Source of the DNA: Monocercomonoides exilis
Taxonomy: Eukaryota; Preaxostyla; Oxymonadida; Polymastigidae
Direction of reading: 5' to 3'
NCBI GenBank assembly: GCA_001643675.2
Contig: LSRY02000030.1
Span: 854,501-918,500, forward strand
DNA length: 64,000 nucleotides
Position numbers and translations under genes: made by a program. Each line of letters starts with the position of its first letter. The stretch's first letter is position 1. The notes beneath the pieces are model-generated. The model was not told the DNA's origin and did no database searches. It saw nothing but the letters and a program-made list of their open reading frames with translations. Below are positions 35,512 to 46,600 of this stretch, one piece after another.

Positions 35512-36164
35512 TTAAATATTCAAAAAAGGCATAAAGTATATTAAAGATCAGCATTTTTTTCAAAAACAGTTTTATAGTGGAAATAGTGACAAATTGGATA
35601 AAGTTATTAGTTCTTCAAAAATAAAAAGATTGAATGAGTAAATAATTTGTTGTATGAGAATATCTTTTAACAATTTGTTTATTTATTTTAATTTTTTTTT
35701 TATATTTCACTATTAATTTTTGTTATTTTTTCTCAATTCAAAACCTATTTAAATTTTTGAAATATTTTTTCGTAAAGATATTTATGAAAAAAATCAATCA
35801 ATAATTTTCAAAAATAATAAATTTGACAGTGCCAAGCATTGACTGACGTGGGCTCATATTCCAAGATGACAGATGTGAAAATTCATGAAATTCATTTATT
35901 TACCAATTTTGAAATTTTATTGGATTTCTTATCGATATGAAAGATATTTTGTTTCAAAAAAAATTTACAACTTTTCACAAAAAATTATTTCTTGATGATA
36001 TTTTCATGAAAATTTTTTATAATATCATTCATATTTCATTTTGTTTGTTGTTTTATTAGGAGAAGCTTTTTTAATAAAGTGTGTGTCGTTTTCTCATATA
36101 TATAATGGACTTTCGATCTTAAATTATTTATTTTTGTTGCTTTGGATTTAGAAATTGTGTATGC
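35512..36164. other. Spacer between divergent genes
   Basis: AT-rich region between the coiled-coil gene (minus) and the small membrane-protein gene (plus). It probably holds both promoters. No specific element is recognised. Confidence 0.5.
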
Positions 36165-36581
36165 ATGAAAACCGATGATAGTGTTACCTTAAGTAATTTG
36201 CATTGTTTTTTATGCATAAGTACACTTCTTCTACTGTTTTTTGTTTGCTCGATTTTTCTCATTTTGCTTTGCGGGAAATCACGCGCTTCAAAACCAAAAT
36301 CACCTCAACCTCCCAAGCCCCCAAGCAGCAAACTTTCGATTCAACATGGTGCAGAGGAAGAAGGACGTTCACAATCAATTCAAGCGTATGAACGAAATCC
36401 AACACAACAAAATGTTGTCAGTTCGCAAGAACCTCAACGACCGAGAATTGCACCCACCGTTAATCAGGACATGCTCGATCCCGAGCCTGAATCCCCTGAA
36501 ACTTCTTCGTTATTTACAATGTCGCTTCACAAACAGGGTCGTTCATTGAAAAATGATCCAGATTCTCTTGAACAGCTTTAA
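36165..36581 (+). CDS. Small single-pass membrane protein, hypothetical
   Basis: Single-exon frame of 138 residues with TAA stop. Residues about 13-36 form one strongly hydrophobic helix (CISTLLLLFFVCSIFLILLC). The short N-terminus lies before it, and a polar, Pro-rich, positively charged segment (KPKSPQPPKPPSSK) follows, which suggests the C-terminal part is cytoplasmic. The rest is disordered and rich in Gln, Ser and Glu. No family recognised. The composition, TM and GC rise at the start of the frame support a real gene. Confidence 0.6.
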   Translation: MKTDDSVTLSNLHCFLCISTLLLLFFVCSIFLILLCGKSRASKPKSPQPPKPPSSKLSIQHGAEEEGRSQSIQAYERNPTQQNVVSSQEPQRPRIAPTVNQDMLDPEPESPETSSLFTMSLHKQGRSLKNDPDSLEQL

Positions 36582-37241
36582 AGAGAATCTTCAAAATAAT
36601 TTAATCAATCACAAACATTACTGTCATTTCAATCCTGTTCCATTTCATAATCATATCATTTCTTTTTCAGTTGTTTATTGAATTTTGCATGTATAATTAT
36701 TTAAGGATGTTAAATTATGATATTGCTTAATTTAATGTTGTGTTCATGCTTTCAAAATATTTTTTTTTTTTTTTTAAAAAAAAGGAAGTTGTATTTTGTA
36801 TTTTTTACGAAGTTTTTATTGTCATATTCCTTGCTTTAAAAATAAGTTAAACTTCTTATTATAATCCTTTTTTTGAATGGGCAACTTCAAAAACAAAAAA
36901 GCATCAAATAAATTGCTTTTCAAAATCAATAGAAAACATTATCAAAGGCCTGTTTTCAAAATTAAAAGAATACTTCATGGATAATATGAAAAAAAAAGAA
37001 AATTACATCATCTTTCCATTTAAAATCTTAAAAAACAACTTAAATAAATTGAAATGCAAATTGTATGAAGGAAAAAAGAATCTAATTTCATCTTAAACAC
37101 TAATATGAAGAAAAACAATCCAACGTTATATCAAAAAGACGAAAAGAATGAGTCTGTGATTGCTAAAAACCAGAAAAAAATATTTAATTTCTATTTTATT
37201 AAAGACGATTCATTCAGTGAATGCCCAGCCGTAACAATGGA
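36582..37241. other. Spacer between convergent genes
   Basis: AT-rich sequence with a T/A homopolymer near 36765-36785. No coding region is seen. Confidence 0.55.
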
Positions 37242-40200
37242 TTATTTTCTGTTGTCCTTCCGCGCAGGCTGAGAAGCACGAGACAATTTAGACGGGGGAG
37301 CCATAACCAGTCCAGCAGGTATTTTCATTCCAGAGGGAGTTCTCAACACCGGCTGAGGATGTGGTGGAAGCTTTGCCTTCTGAGAAGAATTCAAAGAGCG
37401 ATGAAATGACGCGTGTGATGAATGATTCAACGAAGAAGACGAAGACGAAGACGATGCTGAAAATGTGGCAGAACAAGCCAAACTGGAAGAATCAGCAGAT
37501 GAGGTGGATGATTGCGAGGGGAGATTGGAAGCAGAAGAAGAGAAAGATTGTCCAGTTGAATTTGTACTTGGATTTGATTGCCCCTCTGTTGCATTGTTGT
37601 TCGAAGCAGAAGGCTTTGAAATTGAAGAAGTCGAAGAAATCGATGGAGCTGTTGAAGAAGAAGAAGAAGAGGAGGAGGAGGAGGAGGAGGAAAAAGTAGA
37701 GGAAGAGCTTGAAACAGAAGCAGAGGATGATTGAGAGGCATCTGCAGAATTATGAACAGAAGCAGCAAAGTTCGAAGAATCTGATGGCTTTGTGCTTGCC
37801 AATGAATTTGGATAATTCCCTCTGTCGTCTCTTCTTTTGCTCCCTCTCCGTTCTTCAAGCTGATTGCCAGGTTGTTTGGATAAGTTGCTAATATCTCCAG
37901 GTGAAGTGGCTGAAGATAAAGGAGGATGAGGACAAGGAAAAAGAGTCGGACAAGCAGCAGCAGAAGAAGAAGGCTGTGCACCAGATGAAGATAAAGAAGT
38001 TGGATTTGAACTGTTTGAAGGAGGAGGAGGAGGAGAGGAAGAAGAAGAAGATGAAGAAGATGCATTTGGAAATGTTGGATGTGGAGAAGAAGAAAGCATT
38101 TGAGATGATCGTCCATAAGCATCGTGCACTTGTGCTGTCATTTTCGAATTAGAAGAAGAAGAATAAGTCGAAGAATTAGATGCCTGTGGATAAGGCGGGG
38201 GATAAGCCGGAGAGAAACTTGCAGAATTGTTCTGAGCGTAGTTCTGAAGAGCAGCAGACTGCTGAGTCGAATGTGACTTTTGGTAAATGTGAGCTGACTG
38301 AGGTGATTTGGGGGGAGTGGTGCTGAGATTGGGAGACACAAGAGGAGAGGACGAAGGCATTGTGGAAGTGATAGCAGAGGAAGGAGCAGATGAAACAGCA
38401 GAAGGAGAAGGAGATGATGAAGGAGATGATGAAGGAGATGAAGAAGGAGAAGGAGAAGGTGAAGGAGAAGACCCTGCAACAGCTCCAGCGGAGTGAGAAG
38501 AAGCGAATGAAGGCAGAGAAGAGAGCGAAAACGAGGTGATTGTGGATGAAGCGATTGGCGGGGTGCCCAGCGAAGAGGGAGGCAGTGAAGATGAATGGAG
38601 CGGCACCGAATGCGATGCGATCTGGTTGCTGCCCGCAGACTCTGACTGCTTCGCCCCGTCGCTCCTTCTGCTGCTGCCATCCAATTCCCGCTCTTCCTCG
38701 TCTCTCTCCTCTTTCTCTTCTCTCTCTGAAGACGAGTGCGTCGGCGGTGTCAGCACAGCGGTGGTGTCTGTCGTGTGTGTCTGGTGTGATGCCAAAGACA
38801 ACTCAGTCCTGTTTGTCGACGGCGTCGGCTCGCCCCGGTCGCTTCTCTCGCTCCGCTCGCTGATATCGCTCACCTCGCTTTTCGTCGATGTGTTTCGCGC
38901 TTTTTCTGTCCTCTGCTTGTCCTTCGAGCCTTCTCTTTCTCTTTCTCTTTCATTCTCGTTTTCTGAGTACAGCTGGTTCTTCGTCTTCCACCTCTCCTCT
39001 GAATGCGGCCGCTCCTTCTCCTTCTTCTCTCTCTCGCTTGCCTCGCCCTCTCCGCAGCCCATCTTCATCTCGCGCTTCATCTCCTTCTCCTGCTGCCGCT
39101 CGAAGATGTCGAACGGGTCTGTCTGCGTCGAGCGGCTGGAGGAGTCGCTTCTGGACGACGACAGCGTCGACCTGTCTGTTCTTTCCTCGCGGTCTGACTG
39201 AGGAGGAGTGGTGATGGAGGAGTAAGTGGTGGGCCCAGTTGCAGAGCCTGCAGGGTTCAGAGCAGCGGAGAATGCAGAGGAAGAAGGGGCCGACGATGGA
39301 AGTGACGAGGAAGGATAGGCGCCAGACAGAGAAGAGGACGATGAGATGGGAAGCACACAAGAATCAGCAGCTGAAGCAGGCGAATGAGATGGAGCTGCAG
39401 AAGTGGGAGGCAATCCTGATGCGTAGCACTGGGACGAATTATGAGAAGAAGCAGACAATGATACAGAAGGTGACGAAGATGTAGATGCTTGAAATGCTGC
39501 AGCTTGAATGGTTGTTGACGCTCCATTTGAATGTTGAGGGAAAGATGTATGAAATGAAGATGAAGCTCCTGTTGAAGAAGACTGAATTGTTGTGCAAGGA
39601 AAGGATTGGGAAGATGAAGTCGAAGTAGCCTGAGGAAGTGTTGAAGGTGCAAATGGAGGGAGTGTCGAACGAAGGTGATGACGTGAATGACGCTGACGAA
39701 GAGCTTCTGGAAGTGATTGAATTATTCTGTTCACAAAAAGCATCGTCTTATCGACACTTTCTTTAACAATTCCTTCAAACGAGGAATAAGCCGGAAAAGA
39801 AATGATTCGAATACACAAAGCCACATATGAGGAAAGAGGGTGAGCACGTGGGACTAGATCTGTTCGCGAAGATCGGCTTTTTCGGCTTGATTCATCTGCT
39901 GTCAATAACACTTCAAGAAGATTTGTCAAAGAAGTAAGCAAATCAAATGTTGGACCAAAAAACGAGGTCAAAGGTTGTTGAAGTTCTGTTTGAATATACG
40001 TGCATGTATTTTCAAATGCAGGAGTGAAAATTGTAAGCAAAGGAGCTCTTGTATGATGATGACCTATCCAATTGATTTCAGAAATCGGCGAAGGACAATT
40101 AATTATTTGAGAAACAATTATTGTGAATGTCGACATTGATCTAACAATTAATTTCTCAAGAAATAATAGACGCTCGGTTGTAAGGTCTCTTCTAAAAAGC

Positions 40201-40485
40201 ACTGATATCAGAGAGTACAACGGAGGCAAAATTTCTGGTGCATGTCTAATTAATAAAAAATAACATTTTTATTAAGATATTTACAAAAATTGCAGGAATT
40301 CAAGTGTTTTAAGAAATAATAAAAAATTTTTTAAACTTGACGCTGCATTTTGTAAATTTAGATAAATGATGTTTCAATCTTTTTAGAATAGGTGGGGATG
40401 TTTGTTTTTCATCGTTTGGAGCAGAAGATATTCCAACAGATATTTTAGTAAAGTCAGTAAGCGTGTTAAAAATTGAATCTTCCAT
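37242..40485 (-). CDS. Ser-rich protein with a helical N-terminal domain
   Basis: Exon 1 is 40485-40337 and exon 2 is 40245-37242 (TAA stop); the 91-nt intron (GTTTAA to ATTAG) is phase 2. The product is about 1,050 residues. Residues 1-250 are ordinary helical sequence (HAPEILPPLYSLISVLFRRD, LLEVLLTADESS) of unknown fold. The rest is low complexity: Ser/Ala/Pro/Thr tracts with a central Glu/Arg/Lys block. The block around 38540-39230 is clearly richer in GC than its surroundings. Composition and the poly-Ser runs resemble the giant CCCH protein, but no zinc-binding motif is present. Function unknown. Pogo copy 2 lies about 190 bp upstream of its start codon. Confidence 0.7.
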
Positions 40486-40672
40486 ATATTTTATCTTATG
40501 GGAAAACGAAATAATACAATTATTAATTAAAAAACTTTCGTTTTCAGTTATTCAACCACTTAAAAGATTAAAGATAAACAAACAGCATCATTATGATATC
40601 AAAATATTTTCTTGCATTCATTATAAATTACATTTTTAAGCAAAAAAAATATCTCTGATAAAAAAAATTATA

Positions 40673-42715
40673 GGGTGATTTATAAACCCGAATATTTTTT
40701 TGTAAGCCCGAACAAAAAATAAATGAATTTATTTTTGTATGTTGTGTATTGATTTCGTTTTTTAAAAAAACATAAATAATAAATATAATCAACTAGCTCT
40801 CGTCTCACAATTTTTCGAGTATTTCTTTCTTTTTTTTCATCATCAGAAAAATCATCATTGAAAATTTTCAATAGGTTGAATTTTCTTTTTTTCGGTTTTT
40901 CATCTTCAAACAATGCCTTTTCAATTTCTTCATTATCTTTTTCTTCATTTTTTGACTCTTTTCTTTCATCCTTTTCTTTTTTCCATTCAATTAATAATTC
41001 TTCATAGGAAATTAATTTTCCAAAATAATCAAACCTTTTTGTTTTTTTCTTCAGAGTGACGGAAGGTTCTTTTGGCAGCTTGGCTAACACTTCATGCCAC
41101 TGATGTGACAGAACTCCGCTCTTCGCAAATGATGATTTTATTGTAGAAGGCAACAAAGAAGTTTGCAAAGCTTGTGGAAGCACATCGGCTAGCGCTTCTC
41201 GTCGCAAAACAACAGAAGAAGAAGAAGGTGCTTCATAATTAGCATTTATTGTCTTTTTAAAAACAACAAACACTCCACGATCCAAAGGCTGTGCGATGTG
41301 AGTGGTGTGGGGCACAAAGGTGACCACATCTATTGAAGAATACGCAAACTTCTTCCTAAAGTCAGGCTGCGCTCTCGATGAATGCGAATCAAGAAGGAGA
41401 AGGCAACGTTTTTCACTCTTCTTCAAAGTTTCTCTTCTTTGTGTGATCCCTGGTTGCAACACTTCTTCAGCATATTTGAGAAATAGAGCTTCTGTCATCC
41501 AGCCTTCATTTTCGCTGCAAACATCCAACTGCGAACTCAAAACTAGTCGAAGTTCTTCAGGCAGTTTCCTGCTAAACCACAGAACGATGCTTTTTAGGGA
41601 GTAGCCATCATCTGCAGCTGCAACGACGAGAGTCGCATAAGGCATATTCATTGATGTTTTCGAGAAACAAACAGGCATATCGGAAGGATGAAAAACAAAA
41701 GAAGAGAAAGAATCAGAAAGTCGAAGAGAAGATTCATCAATATTGAAGATGAGGTAGTTCAAATAATGATGGTGATAATGAAAGTTTTGATGAAGAGTGA
41801 AAAATGGTAGAAGAGTTTGCTGATTTGATGCAGAGAGCCTTTGGATGTCGACATTTCGAGGATGAGAAGCTTTAAGTTCGGGTTTCCTTTTGGTGTATTG
41901 ATAGGGATATCCTTTAGAAATGTTCACTTCTTCATCTACTTCGTTGAAGTCGTCTTTTTTCCTATCGTTGATAACAGTGTTCATCTGAACATAAAAAATT
42001 GGTAAACAAAACAAATAAAAAATTGTGACAAACAAATTTTCTCATTTGCGCAGCTTTGTGACTTGTCCCACTTTCACATTCTATTTTCAGTACTCCAAAC
42101 ATCGTTTCCTTTTCTTCCGACTTGAATAATTCTGGTCTTCCATTTTCCCATTTCTTCCTTCCATTTTCCACAGCTGAAACTGCCCGATCAATTGCAGAGC
42201 GAATGAATTCCTTCATGTTTGCAGCAGCAACAACCCGAACTTCTCCATTAGAAATAATTGTTGCAACTCGTTCTAATCGATTTTCAATTCTTCGATATTC
42301 AAATGACATCATTTTTTCTCGAAGAATTAACTGTCCACGTTCTTTTTTGTTTTAACAACACTCATATCAAAAAAAATTTTTGGTAATGATCATTTTTTCA
42401 TTTTTTTTTAAAAAAATGTTATTTGAAATGAAAAAAAATCAAAAAAATTTTTTTTTCGACCAAATTCTAACTTATTAATACCCCTTGCTATTACCTAATC
42501 TCCTCAGGGGAGGCACTAATCAGAGATGGAGGAGCGAACACCCCCATCTACCCCCCCCATCAGAGATTATGTGTAGTAATTTGATCTTAATTTCTGAATA
42601 CTGACTTTTTATTATATACTCAAAACAATTAATAAAATATAAAAAGTGGGTTGATTGAACATATAAATAAAAAAATGTTCGGGTTAAAAAAAATATTCGG
42701 GTTAATAAATCACCC
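40673..42715 (-). mobile_element. Pogo/Tigger-like DNA transposon, copy 2
   Basis: The ends begin GGGTGATTTATAAACCCGAA and, inverted, GGGTGATTTATTAACCCGAA, flanked by TA at 40671-40672 and 42716-42717. It is 2,043 bp, in the opposite orientation to copy 1, and encodes a closely related transposase. Small differences in both ends and in the coding region show an independent, older copy. Its right end abuts the inverted-repeat element at 42718-43322. Confidence 0.9.
40680..42365 (-). pseudogene. Pogo-like transposase, copy 2, probably damaged
   Basis: The exon structure matches copy 1: exon 1 to 42034, intron 42033-41985 (49 nt, GTTTGT to TTCAG, phase 0), exon 2 from 41984. The three Asp motifs are kept (NIDESSL, LLLLDSHSS, IAQPLDRGV). 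Two faults are visible against copy 1. The ATG at 42365 runs into a stop after a small indel near codon 6, so translation would have to begin at an internal ATG near 42312 and miss part of the first DNA-binding helix. The C-terminal stop is also lost, extending the frame into the inverted repeat to 40680. The catalytic part may still be functional. Confidence 0.75.
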
Positions 42716-42717
42716 TA

Positions 42718-43322
42718 AATCAATTTCGAAACGAAATTTTTTTTATTTGTGGAATGAATAAAATGTGTGTGGGTTTTTAAATTCTCTTTATTGATGTTTC
42801 ATCAGTTACCTTTTTTTACTAATATTTGAAAAATGATGATTTTTCACAAAAAAAAAAATATTCATTCCTTTTCGTTGAAAAAAATATGATTGGAGTTAAT
42901 TCAAAAAGAAAAGAAATTCATATTCATATAAAAAATTGATGTTTTTCTATTTTTTCACCAAAGAAACTTAAAAAAAATATTGGTGAAAAAATTCTTGTTT
43001 TTTGTTATTCAATAAAATGTGATTGATGATTTGCTATTTTTAATTGGTTATTAAAAAAAATGAATTTAATAAAATATTTTTTTCATTTGAGTGATGATTT
43101 TCGAAAATGAAAAAATATTCAAAAATTGATTAATTGATTGTTTCAATTTAAAAAATAGGTTTTTTTGAGATTTTATATTTATGTGGTTAAAAAATTGCTA
43201 AAAATTTACTGAAATCCATTCACAAAATATATTTTAAAATTTTGTGATAAATCAATTTCGAAATTGAAATATTCTTTTTCGAAATCGAATTATTCTTTTC
43301 CGATTTAGAATTGTTTTTGGTA
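42718..43322. repeat. Inverted-repeat (MITE-like) element abutting pogo copy 2
   Basis: The left part (AATTTCGAAACG, then ATTTGTGGAATGAATAAAATG) is the reverse complement of the right interior of the element at 17306-17930. The right end (43250-43322) carries the TTTCGAAATTGAA, TTCGAAATCGAATTATTC and AGAATTGTTTTTGG boxes. The left terminal boxes are missing, consistent with pogo copy 2 having inserted at a TA within them, but the expected remainder on the far side of pogo (before 40671) is not convincing. Confidence 0.5.
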
Positions 43323-43600
43323 TATATGGGAAAATATTTTTTTAAAAAAAATATAACGATTTGTTCCAAACCTTTTCAGCTTTCAAATCAAAACAATTCA
43401 AACATTCTGATGCATAAATATTCAGAAAAATTTAAAAACTGAGAAATTTATTCATAAATTCAGAATTAAAAAAAAAATTTAAAAAGCAAAAATGTTATCT
43501 CTTATCAAAAGAGATACCATCATAGTTTTTCTTTTCCCATTATAAAAAAGATTAATAACAAAAAGAATAATCTTATTTTTTTCGTCGATCCAGAACAAAA
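43323..43600. other. Upstream region of the PMP-like gene
   Basis: AT-rich sequence directly before the ATG at 43601. It probably contains the promoter; no motif is recognised. Confidence 0.4.
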
Positions 43601-46600
43601 ATGTTGTCAGGAGTGGGGATGCCTGTTTACAGTGTATTTTTTCTTTGTGTGAATCTTGTTGCCACCACCGGAGACTCGAGCTGGATTGGAGAAAAAATAG
43701 AAAAAGAAGAAATGATTAAAGTGGATAGAAATATGCTTCAGATAAACAAAAATCCTTCAAATGATGGTTTGAATAATTATGAAGAAGATGGTGGAAAACT
43801 GATCGATGAAATGAAAAGAAGTGAAAATGAAGGAAGAGATTTTCATCATGATGAAGAAAAAAGCAAAGAAGAATATGGAAGAGAAATTGGAATTTCGAAG
43901 AAAGCTGACATTTGCCAATTTAGTGAAATTGAGGGTTGCTTGGAATGCTTCAATTCATCGGTCATGGAAATGGGCTTGATTTTGAGAGAAAAAGGAACAA
44001 AAAGGATTCTCATTGCGAAAAAAGGAAGCATTGTTTCGATGAAAGAGTGCATTCTTATTGTTGGGAAACATTCTCCTCCGATAGAACTGGAAGGGAGTTT
44101 TGGGTCATTTTTGAACATTTCAATTCAGCAAAATGTTGAAGGTTTGAATGAATTTCCTCCTCTTTTCACTTCTGGACAATTTGACAATGATATTTCAAAG
44201 TCATCCATTATTTCGTTGGGTGAATCTCATTTCTCTTCTTTTTGTGTGTCATCAACCCCATTCCTCTCTTCTCACTTTATTCCTCTTGTTTCCCTCTCCC
44301 AACTAACATTTTTCAATATTTCATCAGCACCTGATTCATGCTCATCTCCAACCACAACATCAACCCAAACCACTTGTATGATGAACAGTTGTTCATTCTT
44401 ATCAGTCTGTGATGCGTATGATGGAGGGATTGTTCCTTCACTCAACAACCCCTCGGCCTCTTTAACTGTTTCAAACACCTCCTTCGTTGGGTGCAGTCGG
44501 ACAAGAAACGTTGAATGCATTGGAAGCGAAAGCGATAAGAGACATCCGGAGAGGCAGAACGAAACAACTGATGGAGCGAATTCATTTATTTGGTGCGAGT
44601 GGAACGGATCGAAGACAACTGGAAAAATTGATTCGTGGGAGGATGGAGTGTCAAGTGGCGGAGCAATAAATGTGTTCAGTTCGGAAAATGGAGAACTTTT
44701 TGTTTCTCATTGTGTATTCAATGGATGTGTGGCATACAGTCGGGGTGGAGGAATCATGTGCTATTCGATTCGATCTTTTCTTATTGAAAATTCTTTGTTT
44801 AATGAATGCCATGCAGAAAGACATCATGGAGGAGGGTTATATGCAAGTTACATTTCTTTAAACACTCGAATCAGTGGATGCAAATTTCAGAATTGCAACG
44901 CATTCGACTATGGAGGAGGATTGCTATTACAGTTATTTCAGGTTTCTGGAACAGAATGCATTGGAGCAGAAAATTGGGGAGGTGAAAGCACATGTCTGTT
45001 TGACTGCAGTTTTTCTTCATGTTCAGTGACACATATATATGGTGGAGGCATTTATTGCAGGCATGCGCCTGAACAATTCAAAATGAGGAATATTCAGTTT
45101 ATTTCATGTTCAGCAGAGCGAGAGGGAGGAGGATTGAGGATATTTCCAAATCAAGCTGCAAGACCAAGTGATGGATATTATTGTTGTTTTTTGTTCTTCC
45201 ACGAATGCAAATGCTTTATTAATCCTTCAGACGGTCATGATGTTATGTATTATGATCGCCACAACCTTTTCTTATCTTCAGGCAATCCGTTCTATGAATG
45301 CTATACAACAAACACGAATGAACAGAGAGTATGCTACGGATATTGGACTAGTGACTGGGAATATCAGAACATTGAAAAGAAGGAGTGGCTGAAGAAAGGG
45401 ATTCTTAATCGATTTGTGTCCGTGAGAGGAGGAAATTCAGAAGAATTTTGTGGGGCGAATGAATCATACACATGCCAAACTACTGGTGTTGCAGTCATTC
45501 GGAGCACAACACAGACGATTCTAATGGTCACCCTGATGGAAGGGAATCACACAAGCGAGACAACAACAATTGAAATTGGAGAAAAGAAGATTTCGGTCAA
45601 TGGGAAAGGAAGGACGGAAAGTTCGATCGGAACAGGAGCACTTTCACCAACTTTAGCGCTGTTCAGTGTGACAACAGGTCACCTTGGTTTATTGCACATG
45701 AAAGTTGATTGCAACTCAAATGCAAGTCCTTCGCCGAGTGTGGTTTTTGTGTCTGATGGGAGTGGGTCACTTTCGTTGGAGGATGTTGTGATTACCACGA
45801 GCAATATTGGAGAATATATGATATCATCGTCAGTGTTTGTGGTTCCACTGTCGCAGCTATCGATGGTTGGTGTGGAGATCAAAGATATGAATGCGTCAGA
45901 ACCATTGTTCACTGAACCTGTTTTATCTTCTTCTTCATTATCTTCATCTGCCCTGTTTTTGACAGCCACAGCATCAGGAGAGAGTATTCTGGCGAACTTG
46001 TCTGTGAAGAATGTGAGGTTGATTGAAGGAGATGGGGTGGTAGCGGCAAAGAGTGTGGCAGAAGGGGAGACATTTGTTGTTCAGAATGTGACAATCGAGG
46101 ATTGTGAGAGCAAGAATGGCAGTGGAGGAGGGATCAAGGTTGATCTATTGTCACCCACAAGCAAGCTTCAAATTGATTCGGCAACAATCAAGAGATGCAC
46201 AAGTTGGAAATATGGAGGAGGGATGATGCTATATCTGGCTGACAACTCGATTGACTTCTCGATTGTGTCAGTTGACTTTTCAGGGTGTTCTGCTTCATTG
46301 GGGGGGAATTATGTGTTTGTGAATGGGAGCAATTCAGCGAGCTGGGGAATAAGCTCCTCAACGCTGAATGTCCAGCATGATGAATCAAAATACAATGAGC
46401 TGGTGGGATATGATCGGAGTGACACAACAATGAGGCTGTTCCCACTGAATGTGTATTTGGACAGATATTCAGATGCAGCACATGTGGGGAAGGGGAAGGA
46501 TGGGCTGGGTGGATACGACTCGTGGTTCTGTGGGTTTGACTATTATCCGTGTGCCACCATCACGCATGCAGCGCAGGTGAGATATCCCGACACAAACAAG

